Of a DNA stretch of 64,000 nt, positions 45,270 through 56,225 are shown in pieces. Source of the stretch: Plantago ovata (Eukaryota; Streptophyta; Magnoliopsida; Lamiales; Plantaginaceae); contig CM051457.1 in assembly GCA_028274465.1 (NCBI GenBank), positions 70,220,496-70,284,495 on the forward strand. The letters are read 5' to 3'. The notes under the pieces were generated by a model. It did not search any database. It had not been told where the DNA came from and was given only the letters and a program-made list of their open reading frames with translations. The stretch's first letter is position 1, and every line of letters begins with the position of its first letter. The translations under genes and the position numbers were made by a program.

Positions 45270-46622
45270 TGATGAATGTGTATTTTACACTTTCATTCGA
45301 GTCTTTTTCACCTATTTTAGCTATCCTCTATGTTAATTTAGCTATATTTTAATGCAATTTATTAGAATAGTGTCACGTTTCCCTTTAGATTTTATTTTAC
45401 AGGTTTTGGTTTAAATTCGAAGATTTCCGGGCAAATATATTGAAGTTGACAAGAAATTGGTGTTCCAGAAGTCTATTTGGAGTATCTGAAGGTTTCCGGA
45501 TGGGATTTGGAGTCTAGGGGCCGAATCTGGAGGTTAGAAGGCTACTAGAAGACAGAAACCGAGTCCGGAAAGGGGAAGAAATCCAAAAACGCATCGAAAA
45601 CGCGGAATTCCGCGAAAAAGCCGTCGGGCGAACCGCCCCACACCGGGCGAACCGTCGGGCGTGTGGGGCGGTTCGGGCGAACCGTCGGGCGTGTGGGGCG
45701 GTTCGGGCGAACCGTCGGGCGTGTGGGGCGAACCGCCCCGTGGTATTTCGGGGCCTATATATAGTTGCTCAGTTTTCTCCGAAAATCATATCTTTCCAGA
45801 CCTACTTTCTCACCTCTCTCTATAGTTTTAGGTAGGAACTTCCTGGGGCCTGTCCTGGGAGTTCCGTAGATTAGGGGACACTTTTTCATAGCGGATTGGA
45901 GCTCGTAGGATCGCAATTCTTCGGAGATTGACAACCTTCGGTAACTTGTATCTTACAGCTTAATCTACTTATTTTATATATCTTTCAATATGTTTTCTCC
46001 TATGATTTATGTTGATTGCATGCCTATTATGAGTAGCTAAACTTATCGTTGGTGGTAGTATGTGAATTCTTAGCGAAGGGAAGATAATCATGCTAATGGT
46101 TATATCGCGCATTATACTCCGTGTCATTGCTTTATTTCGTTGATCAGGCACAGCCTAAATTCTCGTATGTTGTATTAATTATTATGCACAATTGGACACT
46201 TGTCGACCTGTTCGGGAGTTTATCTTCGTAGTGTTGAATAATTACGGAACACAATAGGACAATAGTGATTGACTTGTCAGACCAATTATCTTCGTAGTGC
46301 TTAATATTTGCAACAGGACACTAGATTGATTCAAAGATCTCTATGCAAGACCGAGGAATTTATGCATGATTATCGACCCGTTATGTTAAGAAGGATCATA
46401 CTATCACCAATCTCCTTTATCTGTTAGAAAAACCCCTTGCTATCTGTCTGCTGGTTTATATTCTCTTGTTAAATAGATAAAGCTAGTTATAGTCCTGAGA
46501 GAACGACACTCGAGTCATTCTACTGCTACACTACGGTTTTCGTTGTAGTTGTGGATTGCCTTTGGCTAATTACAAATTATTTGATTCGTTCGCGTTGGAA
46601 CACGACACCAGCGCGTTCATCA
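45270..46622 (+). mobile_element. Solo LTR C (gypsy family of A and D, 1353 bp)
   Basis: TGATGAATG...TTCATCA with a perfect 5-bp target duplication AGCAC at 45265-45269 and 46623-46627. It is followed directly by gag of F, with no primer site or internal region, so it is a solo LTR left by LTR-LTR recombination. Orientation is the same as D. It breaks F gag. TATA box at 45755-45764. Confidence 0.95.
45645..45734. repeat. Three 30-bp GC-rich tandem repeats upstream of the C TATA box
   Basis: Unit GGGCGAACCGTCGGGCGTGT plus a further ten bases, three copies at 45645, 45675 and 45705, the last ending differently. Each holds GGGCGAAC/GGGGCGGTTC dyad halves. A and D have different short dyads at this place. 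Confidence 0.85.
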
Positions 46623-46627
46623 AGCAC

Positions 46628-47758
46628 GTACAAAGGAGATAGGTGATTTATCTTTTCTCAAGATTTCTACATCATCACCTTCATACATTGCGCCTAAACC
46701 TTCTTTCTGAGACGGGTCTCTCAAATAAGAGTTTAGTTCAGTCAGCGTATTACTTGCATCCACATAAGATTTGAAATTGACTTTCATCTTTTTCATCTCT
46801 TGGATTTCAGCAAGTAACTTTAGAATTGAGGACTGATATTCTTCCAATTCTAATGCCATTTGAGAATTCTTCTCTGCAGCTTCAGCAATCAACTTCTTAA
46901 GACGCCTTATTTCAGCATCCTTTTCTTTTGTTTCTTCTTTCAGCAAGACGTACTTTTCAGTAGTCCGCTTGGTCAGAATTTCAGCAAGTTGTAGTTTCTC
47001 TTGCTGTCTGCTCAGAGTTTTCTCAAATCTTTCGATTTCTCCTTGAATCTTGTCAAGGTCAATCTCGTCTTCACTTTCTGAGTCTGAGTCAGAGGTAGAG
47101 TTGTTTACCTGACCGGCCATGAGGCATAATTCGTAGTTTGACACATCTGGATAAGCTTCAATAGCTATTCCACAAACTTCTTTGCCAATCTCCACGTCTA
47201 GAGTGGCTTCTTCATCGTCGGTGTCTGAACTTTCATCCTCACTGTCTTCGGAGCTAGTATCAATAAATAATGCATCGATTTTTGCTTGAAGTCTTCCAGT
47301 GACTCGTTTGCACCTTGCTTAAAGTTTTGAAACTTTAATTTAAGTACTTCAAGTTTGTTTTCCTTGGTCTTGTCAGATCAAGCACAAAGATCTTGAACCA
47401 TTTTCCAAGCTTCCTTTGCAGTCTTAGCACCCCACAGTTTGCACTGTATGGTATCCGGAGTTGATCGAATGATGATATTTCTTGCTTGGCCATCAAGACG
47501 GAATCTCTTAGCTTCGTCAGAAGTCCATTCCTCTCTTGGTTTTGGCACAACCGTATCTGATGGTTCGCCTAGGATGGTTTCCTTTCCAGCTTCAATGGTC
47601 TTGTGAGGGAAACTCCTTTCAACCTTGGTGATCTTGATAGGTCCATCATTAATGACGGTGACCATCTCATCACTAATGGCCTCAAGATGTAGCATCATGT
47701 TGTTTCGCCATTTCTCGTAATTTTCCAGCTTCAGCAAGGGAGCATCTCCTAAAGACAT
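46628..47758 (-). pseudogene. gag: N-terminal gag of F, broken and apparently deleted
   Basis: The ATG at 47758 follows a short leader after the primer site. The first 126 codons (47758-47378) carry a copia Gag start: LLKLENYEKWRNNM, then EAKRFRLDGQARNII and AKEAWKMVQDLC. A TGA follows, then the same frame continues through KQGANESLEDF. A shift leads into an acidic segment and a coiled coil (47195-46628; DLDKIQGEIERFEKTL and a long EIRRLKKLIAEA region). The normal middle of Gag and its CCHC knuckle are missing, suggesting an internal deletion near 47290. Solo LTR C then interrupts it. Confidence 0.75.
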
Positions 47759-47856
47759 CCTGTCAGTAAAGCACTACCAAACTGATCAAGTGATAGTGAT
47801 TTACGGAAAGCACCTAAGGGGATCTAGGTTCAGTGCTGAAGGTTAAAGAACCTCCA

Positions 47857-47868
47857 GCTCTGATACCA
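47857..47868 (-). other. Primer binding site, initiator tRNA-Met type (F)
   Basis: Minus strand TGGTATCAGAGC begins two bases inside the 5' LTR. It identifies 47871-49523 as a 5' LTR and gives F's direction. The following 98 bases to the gag ATG are leader. Confidence 0.92.
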
Positions 47869-47870
47869 CT

Positions 47871-49523
47871 TGTTGGTCCCTTTAAACAACAAGAAAAGAC
47901 TCGAGGGGGGGGGGGGTGAATAGTCTTTTCAAACTTTCGTCGTTTAAAACTTTCTCAGCAAGTGCTTATTACTTTTCAGTAATGAGTTTGCTGATACTTA
48001 ACTTTCTCAGCAAGCGTAAGTTACTTTACAGTAGCTTGGTTTGCTAATACTTAAAATCAGAGAGCGGAAGTCTTTGATGCAATAAGTGCTCTTTCAGTAA
48101 GTAAAGGTTTCAGCAAGTGAAGTGAGTGACTGTGTACACACAGATATGATTTGCTGAAAACTAAATACAGTAAGTAAATCACACAAACACTTTTATAGTG
48201 GTATCTGAGAGTGGCGTAATCTCTCAACTAATCCACTTTGTCCTTTCTAGGACTGAATCCACTAAGATATGATTGAGGTTCCTTACAATCTCCTATCTAG
48301 AGCGATTCAACAGAAACCATAGCACACTTGCTTTGTCTCCAACCTAAACTCGAGAACTCAACCTTGTTCTCCACCAAACTTGGTACTTTTAATCAGCAAA
48401 ACTATGCTCGATTAAGTTCCCCCTGAATATCACGCCTGAAAGGGTGTATTTTCAGTTAGAGAGTTTTGGGGTGAGATGACTTAATTATAACTTATTCAGT
48501 TACAACAAGTAATCTAAGAAACACAACTTTGAATACTTTGCAGTAAACAAGTTTGATAGTTTCTGGTGTCAAGACTTGTTCTTGTTCGAAAGAAAGAACA
48601 CTTAACTAATTTCTTAGCCGAGTTTGTTCTACTTCTTTACAAGTAGCTTTTTCAAGCTTTAATTCTTGGAACGGATCAATGGCAGTAAGAGTATTTGAAG
48701 GTATGTGAGTTTTAAGCACAAGTGAGAGTTTGATCACGTTGTTGACACACTTCAACTCTTCGCCGGATGACCTCTATTTATAGTGTAAGTAAGGAGCCGT
48801 TTGAATTTCAAATACTAAGGCTTTTGTTCCTTAACATGTCACTATCTTGCTTTTGTACTTTCAGCAGCGTCTTTGTTTGTCTTCTAGTCTTCATGTCCTT
48901 CGCGTGTAAGCTTTGCATTTAATGCACATTTGAATTGAATTCAAACAGTAACATTGGAGCGCAAATTCAAGTACTTTCAGCAAGAGGTCACATATGTTCC
49001 ATCAGCAAGTGGTTAGACTCAGTTTCAGCAAGCACAACCTACTCTGTCTTTCAGATTTTCACTTATGCAATGCTGTTGCTGAATTTTCCACTTTCTAAGC
49101 AACACGTTCCTTTGTAGATGCCAGTCTTTCAGCAATCTTCAAGTCTTCAGATCTTCTAAATCTTCACGTCTTCAGATCTTCAAAAAGTCTTCAAGATTCT
49201 GAGCGGTTTCTAAATGCTTCAATAGTTTGTTTGTAAAAACAAAGTACATCGTCAGCAAATGCTTCAATAGGTTATTTTCTTTTCAGAAAATAAGATACAT
49301 CATAAGCTAAAGCATCAATAAGTTATTTTCTTTTCAGAAAATAAAATACATCATACGCAAAAGAAATAACTTATCTAGCACCTAATCTAAGTCATCAGCA
49401 AACGTTCCTCTTTTACAATGTCCTTAAAATTCTAAATTCCTATGGACCTTAAGAGTACTAGTTACTGGACTTTCCTTAATTTAGCATAGTTAATTGCTCA
49501 TCAAAATTACAAGTTTCCTAACA
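47871..49523 (-). repeat. 5' LTR of F (1653 bp)
   Basis: TGTTGG...CCTAACA borders, ATAAC duplication at 49524-49528. G run of 12 close to the primer-site end. TATA box (CACTATAAATAG, minus) at about 48774-48785, roughly 740 bp from the upstream LTR end. Many TCAGCAA/TTGCTGA motifs. Confidence 0.94.
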
Positions 49524-50130
49524 ATAACTCCTTTTAATCAATGGCCACGATTGTATTTCATGTCATGATTATTACGAGTTTATCTGTGCCCGATTAACGT
49601 CACAAATTGATTTTACCGAGATTTATGGGATTAGATTGCTTGCTGAAATAGACAAGAATCTTTTGAGCGAGTTTGCATAAATAGCCTAGATACTTGCTGA
49701 AAGTTCCCCCTTACTAAGACATCTCATATTTCTTAAGTTTAAAAGACATTTCTGAGTTTCCGTATCAGTAAATTCTTTTTATACTTGAGATATCTTTTGG
49801 TAAAATCTGAGAAATGAGTTTTGCTCTTTTCTGAGTTCCCGTCTCAGAATATTCCCTTGATATTTGAATACCTGTTTCAGTATCTTTGATTGTCTGAATA
49901 CCCGTTTCAGCAATCTTCAAGGTTTTTCTCTTACTGAGTGCCTGTCTCAGCAAGTGATCCAGTTTCCTAATAAATACCCGTTTTGAAGGAATTACTTGCT
50001 GAATGCCTGTTTCAGCGATCATGTAGTGACCTATCATTTCTTAGAAGAAATTAGTGGAAGGAGCTTTTAATAGAGTAAGAATACTTTGACTTGCTGAATA
50101 CCCGTTTCAGCATTCTGCCAATTGTATCCT
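49524..50130 (-). other. pol-ORF3 spacer of E1, with dyad array 49752-50110
   Basis: No ORF. It continues at 13534 on the other side of F. At least seven CTGArTrCCyGTyTCAG-type dyads lie between 49752 and 50110, as in F and G. Confidence 0.75.
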
Positions 50131-51368
50131 TTATTGAGGTAATTCAATCAATCCAAGGTTATACCTTAGCATTGCGAATCTATTATCTGGTAGGGGCTTG
50201 GTAAAGATGTCAGCAAGTTGATCATCAGTATCTACTTTGAAAACCTCAATATCTCCTTTTTCCACATGATCTCTAATGAAATGATGTCTAATATCAATGT
50301 GTTTGGTCCTTGAGTGAAACTTAGGATTTTGCGTGATAGCAATAGCACTCGTATTATCACAAAAGATTGGTGTTTTCTTTGCAGAAATACCATAATCTCT
50401 TAATTGTTGCTGAATCCATAGGATTTGAGCTGTGCAACTACCAGCCGCAATGTACTCAGATTCAGTAGATGAATTGGCAACACAGGTTTGTTTCTTGCTG
50501 AACCATGATATTAATCTAGTACCCAAAAACTGACAAGTTCCAGAGGTACTTTTTCTATCAAGAGTTGATCCTCCATGATCAGCATCAGAATAACCAACCA
50601 ATTCAAGTCCAGAATCTTTAGGATACCATAATCCAACATTGACTGTACCTTTGACATATTTCAGTATCTTAAGTGCCTTTTTGTAGTGTGATTCTCTTGG
50701 ATCAGATTGGAATCTTGCACACACACAAACAGCATACTGAATGTCAGGTCTACTTGCTGTTAAATACAACAAGGAACCAATGAGCTACCTATACTTGTGT
50801 TCTTCAACACTTTTATCTTCCTTAGTATAGCCCAATTTGGTACCAACGCTCATACGGATCTTTTCAGGTTTCTCTTCCTCTTTGATCCTAAACTTTATGA
50901 GCATTTCTTTCGCATACTTTGCTTGATTTATGAATATTCCATCTTTGAGTTGCTTGACTTGAAATCCTAGGAAATAATTCAATTTTCCCATCATACTCAT
51001 TTCAACTTGTTTGTCATGAGTTTGGCAAAATCATCACAAAGTTGCTTGTCCTTAGATCCAAAAATTATGTCATCCACATAAATTTGAACTAAGAGTATTT
51101 TACCATCATGGTTCATGGTAAATAAGGTTTTATCAACTTCACCTTTCTTGAAACCATTATCCAGCAAGAACTTAGCTAAGGTATCATACCAAGCTCTTGG
51201 TGCTTGCTTTAGACCATATACAGCTTTCTGAAGCTTGTATACCATCTTGATTTCTGAGGGAAGTTCAAAGCCAGGGGGTTGTTCTAAGTAGACTTCTTCA
51301 GCAAGTTCACCATTCAAGAATGCACTTTTAACATCCATTTGGTAAACAATGAAGTCATTGTGAGCAGC
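50131..51368 (-). pseudogene. pol: Copia pol of E1: reverse transcriptase and RNase H, cut by D
   Basis: Open blocks 51338-50997, 51000-50785 and 50772-50131. RT shows [24 protein letters not shown] and YVDDIIFGS. RNase H is complete to the end, with YSDADHGG, SSTESEYIA, DDQLADIFTKPLP and a stop at 50131. Breaks: a lost base near 51003, and a stop/shift near 50780 where AGCTACC replaces AGCTTCC. Element D begins at 51369, just upstream of the codons for MDVKSAF, so the rest of pol lies outside. The RNase H part is the best preserved in the window. Confidence 0.88.
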
Positions 51369-52567
51369 TGAAGAATGTGTATTTTACACTTTCATTTGAA
51401 TTTTTTCACCTATTTTAGCTATCCTCTTTGTTAATTTAGCTATATTTTAGTGCATTTTATTAGAATAGTGTCACGTTTCCCTTTAGTTTTTATTTTACAG
51501 GTTTTGGTTGAAAAACGAGGTTTTCCGGGCAATTATATTGAAGTAGACAATGAATTGGTGTTCCAGAAGCCTAATTGGAGTATCTGAAAGATTCCGGATA
51601 GGATTTGAAGTCTAGGGGTCGAGTCTGAAGGCTAAAAGGTCACTAGAAGGCAGAAACCGAGTCCGAAAAGGGGAAGAAATCCAAAAACGCGTCGAAAACA
51701 CGTTTTGGACAGAAAAACACTCCCGGGCGAGTCGCCCGGGACGTGGGGCGAATCGCCCCACACCAGGCGAATCGCCCGGTGTGTGGGGCCCTTCGTCCCA
51801 CACAATTCGAATGCCTATATATATGAGCTCAGTTTTCTCCGTTTTTCATACTTTTCCAGACCTTTTCTCTCACCTTTCTCAATAGTTTTAGGTAGGAATT
51901 CTTCAGAGCCTGTTCTGGGGGTTCTTAGCTTAGGATATACTTTTTCTTAGCAGTTTGGAGCTTGTAAGATCGCGATTCTTCGGAGATTGACAACCTTCGG
52001 TAACATTGTATCTTACAGTTTTTCTATTTATATTTATATATCTTTCATCATGTTTTCATTCATTCGTGGTATGATTTCTGTTGATTGCATGACAACTATG
52101 AGTAGCTAAACTTCTCGTTGGTGATAGTATGTGATTTCTTAGCGAAGGGTTAATAATTATGCTAATGGCTATATCGCGCATTATACTCTGAGTTATTGCT
52201 TTATTTCTTTGATCTATCTAAATCTCTATCTTCGTAGTGTTGAATAATTACGGAACACAATTGGACAATTCATTGATCAAAGATCTCCATGCAAGACCGA
52301 GGAATTTATGCATGATTATTAACCTGCTATGCTTTGAATGACCATACTATCACCAATCTCCATTATCTGTTAAGAAAAACCTTTGCTAAGTCGTCTGTTG
52401 ATTTATATTCTTAAGTTAGATTAGATAAAGCTAGTTATAGTCCTTAGAGATCGACACTCGAGGTTATTCTACTGCTACACTATGGTTTTCATTGTAGTTG
52501 TGAATTGCCTTTGGCTAAATAACAAATTTATTTGATTAGTTGGAACCCGACAATCCAACGTTCATCA
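51369..52567 (+). repeat. 5' LTR of D (1199 bp)
   Basis: TGAAGAATG...TTCATCA, similar to A and C. One copy of the TATCTTCGTAGTG motif instead of two or three. GC-rich dyads (CCCGGGCGAGTCGCCCGGG and others, 51721-51796) sit just before a TATA box at 51815-51824. Confidence 0.92.
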
Positions 52568-52570
52568 AAT

Positions 52571-52588
52571 TGGCGCCGTTGCCGGGGA
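52571..52588 (+). other. Primer binding site, tRNA-Asp type (element D)
   Basis: TGGCGCCGTTGCCGGGGA, three bases after the LTR end, complementary to the tRNA-Asp 3' end. The 124 bases from here to the gag ATG are leader. Confidence 0.93.
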
Positions 52589-52712
52589 CTATACTCCTTT
52601 TTTCTGTTTAACTTGTTTATATTTTCAGCATTCAATTCCTAATTCTAGTAGTTTTAGTTTTCCTATTTAATCTCTCTCTAATACTCCTTTCCTAGTTTGT
52701 TACAGATAGTGT

Positions 52713-54710
52713 ATGCCACATACACGATCTAGAGGAACACGGCTCGCTGATTCAATTGCTGAGATCGACAGAGTCTACCACCAAAGAAGGCGACTACTTC
52801 AAAGGTGTGAACTAGAGGAAATAGAGGATACCGATTTCTCTGAATCTCTACATAGTCTTTTCAAGGAAATCGACGGAATGGCAGAAGCTAGACCACTGAA
52901 AGCATGGGTTCAACCCTCCAAGGATCGTATGAGGGTACCGGCGATTGTTCGTTCGTCTGCAACTCGAGATCTGGAAATCAAGAACCACGCATTCCAACAA
53001 CTTCCGAGGTTCTATGGCTTAGCAAGGGAAGATGTGATGGGGTACTTGTACGATATCGATGATTTCGTCAACCAACTCCCACGATCCGGAGCTGAAATAA
53101 CAACGGATGAGTTGAGGATGAAGCTTTTTGCTATGGGGCTTGGCGACAGAGCCAAGTCATGGTTGAGTTCTCTACCGGCGGGCTCGCTGGACACTTGGGA
53201 GAAGGTTTTTTCAGCTTTCATGGAAAAATACTTCCCTCACACCTTGACTACCGCGCTTAAGGCGCAAATCACTGGATTCAAACAAGACTATGATGAGACC
53301 ATCTACACCGCGTTTGAGAGGTTCCAAGACCTCATGAACAAGTGCCCTCACCATGGTTTTGAGCTTTCTGATCTAGTCCAACACTTCTACAATGGACTAA
53401 CCTTCGAGAACCAACAAGTGGTGGACTTCCAATGCCGTGGCAATATTTGGGAGGAAACCGCGGAAGCCGTCTGGCCAGTTTTCGAAAGGCTTGCTAAGGA
53501 TTCGCAGTTCAAGGACCCAAGGGCAATGGTTAGGAGACGTGGACCTGAAGCTCCACCTACTCAAGAAGCCCCTATGTATAGGGGGAATGGGGATCAATTC
53601 GATTGCTTTACCAACGAATTGAAGCAAGTCCTAAAGAGCGCCACTGGAACATCTGCTTCGAACGAAGTTTGTCGAATATGCAAGAACTATGGGCATGGAG
53701 CGCATATGTGTAGATCGGAGCTTGCATATGATGATGGCAACTGGGTTCAAGGAGGCGAAGAGGAAGCCTTTGCTACGGAATTTGGTACTCAAGAAGCTAG
53801 CTACGGCCAAGATGGTAGGAATCCTCGATGTGGATTTTGGAGAAGAGGGTTCTGAAACAATCAAGGATATGCGTCGGCTAGCCAAACTTATGGCCCTAAC
53901 CAAGACCGTAGTAGGCTCAACTATGGTAATGATCACTGCGAAAACCCCGCTCCGAAAGAGCAACCGAAGTCGAAGTCGGCTCAACTGATGGACAACTTGC
54001 AAAAGATGGTTGATCACAACCAAAGCTTTCTCAAACGTTATGAAGAAGATTCTGAGAAGACTAGGGCGAGGCGTGATCGATTGGAAGAGAGAACTAGGCT
54101 TGCCCATCAAAAGATGCAAGAGTTGATCGACCGAGGAGCAAGTAGGGAGCAAGGCAAGCTGCCTAGAAACACTGAGAAGTCGATGTCCATTACCTTGGTG
54201 GGTGATCTACCTGTCGAAATCACCATCAAGAAGGTTGCTAGGTGCGAGTGTTGCAAGAAGGAAGAACCTCCACTAGCCAAGGAAGAAGAGAAGGACCTTG
54301 GTTCTGACGAGAGTGAAGAGGAGCAAGAGGATCCCGAGCCACTCCCTCAAAGTTTCGATGTTAAGGTCGGGATTGGTGAACTTGAAGATGTCCGTGCTAC
54401 ACTAGACACGCGATCCTACTCTAATGTGCTCCCTATGAATGTGTTTGAGAAGAGTAGCCTTGGAAAACTATCTGAGCATAAGGCTATTGTGCAACTGGCG
54501 GATGGATCCTTTGTGAGACCCGAAGGCGTTGTGAAGAACGTATTGGTCAAGATTGGTGAAGCTTCTGTATACACCAATTTTGTAGTTATGCCGGCGTCTA
54601 CACCTGGGATGGGAGATGTCGTTCTCTTGGGGCGAACGTTCTTGACCAAATTACGCTCCGTGATAGACATCTACCGAAGGACTTACACCATTGAGGTGGA
54701 TGGCAAGTGA
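52713..54710 (+). pseudogene. gag: Gag-protease of element D with an internal TGA
   Basis: One frame of 666 codons from the ATG at 52713, broken only by TGA at 53853-53855. Athila-like order: N-terminal region, capsid (LRMKLFAMGLGDRAKSWL, then GSLDTWEKVFSAFMEKYFP and CPHHGF), CCHC knuckle CRICKNYGHGAHMC, a linker, a Glu/Lys-rich segment, a Cys-rich CECCKKEE, and a retropepsin-like domain (VLPMNVFEKSSLG, VVLLGRTFL). The position expected to read D-T/S-G or DLGAS reads DTRSYS, so the catalytic glycine is lost and the protease is probably inactive. No reverse transcriptase follows. Confidence 0.8.
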
Positions 54711-55494
54711 CATGTGTTGCGAGCCATATCAGATCCACCCGATCGCTTCAATGCTTCTCACACTGTTAACTATTGTGGTCTTGCTGTCTATGTTCATTCT
54801 TATTCACAGGTTCGTGGCATGAGGAGAAGATCCATGAAGGGGAAGTCTAGTACCCTCAAGAAGAAGAGCTAGGCGCAACCAGGAGTCGAGTCAAAGACTT
54901 TAAACAATGGCGCTATCCGGGAGGCAACCCGGAGTTTTTATCGCTTTTTTACCGCTTTATTGCATGCATTCATACTTGAACAATTTGCTTTTCATATGTG
55001 AATTTGTTCGTCTCTGTGTCGTATGTGGTTATGTTTTTGTTTGAGTGAACTTTTTCGAGTGGTTTTATGAGTAAAATGGTTTCGGGGATTAAAAACTGCG
55101 TTTTCTTTCGAAAGTTTCATCTCCCCGTCTCAGGAGCTCTCTGGACTCGTGCGGGGCGAATCGCCCCGCGTTGCTGCAGGGAGAAAACACGGGGTCTCCC
55201 CCCATTTCTCTCATTTTTCTTCATCTCCTTCATCTTACTCCAAAAAATTCTCCAATTTTCAAAATATCTTCAATCCTTCATAACTACTTCATTATTCCAT
55301 CAAATTGTGTGTTCTTTAGCTTCAATCGAAGCCCGTTACGTGCTCTTTCTTTTCATCCGAATAAATTTCTTCCTAGTTCATTCAATCTTCGAGTTTGAGG
55401 TAATCTCACATGAACCCTAATTTTTCAAATTTGGGGTTTTTTTGATTTATGCTTCAATTAAGCTTGTATGATGTATGGGTTGATGATTTGTGTG
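54711..55494 (+). other. Non-coding region of D downstream of gag-protease
   Basis: No convincing ORF. A hairpin CCGGG-AGGCAA-CCCGG lies at 54917-54932, in a context (GCGCTATCCGGGAGGCAACC) I recall as common downstream of Athila-type ORFs. A perfect GC-rich dyad with 9-base arms, GCGGGGCGA/TCGCCCCGC, is at 55151-55169. Element H begins at 55495. Confidence 0.6.
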
Positions 55495-55515
55495 TGTAAC
55501 ACCCCGTCTTTTTGT

Positions 55516-55546
<31 letters not shown>

Positions 55547-55691
55547 ATTTTTATTATTTAATTATTTAATTTTAGTTAATTAATTATCAGAGTAAATTAT
55601 TTATTCGATAATTATTTAATTAATTTCGCGTAAGCTATTTCGTTTCTTTACGTTTGGATCAAGCTGGAAGACTGGACTTTCTGACCTCTTT

Positions 55692-55756
55692 GGCCCATTC
55701 TTTAGCCCAGTCAAGGCCCATTGACCGGCCCATCAATAATTTAACCCTAACCCTAA
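55692..55756 (+). promoter_or_regulatory. Site II (GGCCCA) cluster plus telo-box in the H LTR
   Basis: GGCCCA at 55692, 55715 and 55727 and AGCCCA at 55703 are followed by AACCCTAACCCTAA at 55743-55756. In plants this pairing is known from promoters of ribosomal-protein and cell-cycle genes. A purine-rich stretch (55798-55858) resembling a 5' leader follows. Confidence 0.5.
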
Positions 55757-55864
55757 TCAATATACTCCCTCCTCAACCTTATGCTTGCCGTTCAAAGCTA
55801 AAAAGAAAGAAATAAAAGAAAATAAAGAAAAAAAAAGAAAGGAGAGAGAGAAGAGAGAATTACT

Positions 55865-56225
55865 GCTGCTACTCCGCCGTCCGTTCGCCTGACTCCGTCC
55901 GTTCGCCGTTCTGACCTCGCCGCGCCGCCGCCTTGTCGTGACCGTGCGATTCCAAGATCGATCGATCTGTTCTATTCGTCGCCGACGTCCCGATCGATCC
56001 GCCTGTTTGTTCGCCGCCGTCCCGCCGCACCGAGTCGCCGTTCGTCTGTCTCGATCGATCGCCGCGATTTGCACCGCCGATCCGATCCGTGTCGCGCCGA
56101 TCCGTTCATCCGTGTTGCTCCGCCGATCCCGATCCGCGCCGCGCCGTAACCGTCGATCAAATCGCCTCCGCCGCTCCGATCTCCGATTCGCTCAACGTCG
56201 TCGATTCTGTCCGTCCGTTTGATTC
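55865..56225 (+). other. CpG-dense block in the H LTR
   Basis: About 360 bp packed with CG dinucleotides and repeated CGATC/CCGATC words. The long Arg/Ser-rich frames across it on both strands follow from its composition and are not called as genes. Confidence 0.7.

Larger units (their letters stand above)
13535..49523 (-). mobile_element. F: Sirevirus-like copia element, with G, B and C inside
   Basis: The outer LTRs are 13535-15184 (3') and 47871-49523 (5'), 1650 and 1653 bp, flanked on both sides by ATAAC. By eye they resemble each other more than either resembles the 22336-24013 LTR, for example in the shared GATTGAGGTTCC variant and a shared shorter 3' portion. Gag, protease, integrase and reverse transcriptase frames lie between, on the minus strand. 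Confidence 0.85.
6128..51368 (-). mobile_element. E1: Sirevirus-like copia element, interrupted by F and D
   Basis: Segments 6128-13534 and 49524-51368 belong together. Read on the minus strand they give pol C-terminus, spacer (split by F), ORF3, polypurine tract and 3' LTR. The join is supported because the sequence left of 13535 and right of 49523 is continuous in uninterrupted copies (around 20995-21015 and 34325-34345) once the ATAAC duplication is removed. The 5' LTR, gag and most of pol lie beyond D, outside the window. Confidence 0.8.

Noticed and set aside
55743..55756. Telomere-like AACCCTAACCCTAA
   Set aside because: Only two units and in a promoter-like context with GGCCCA motifs; better read as a telo-box than as telomeric DNA.
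55757..56222. Arg/Ser-rich ORFs on both strands
   Set aside because: They follow from the CpG-dense LTR block; no homology, no conserved start, and inside an LTR.
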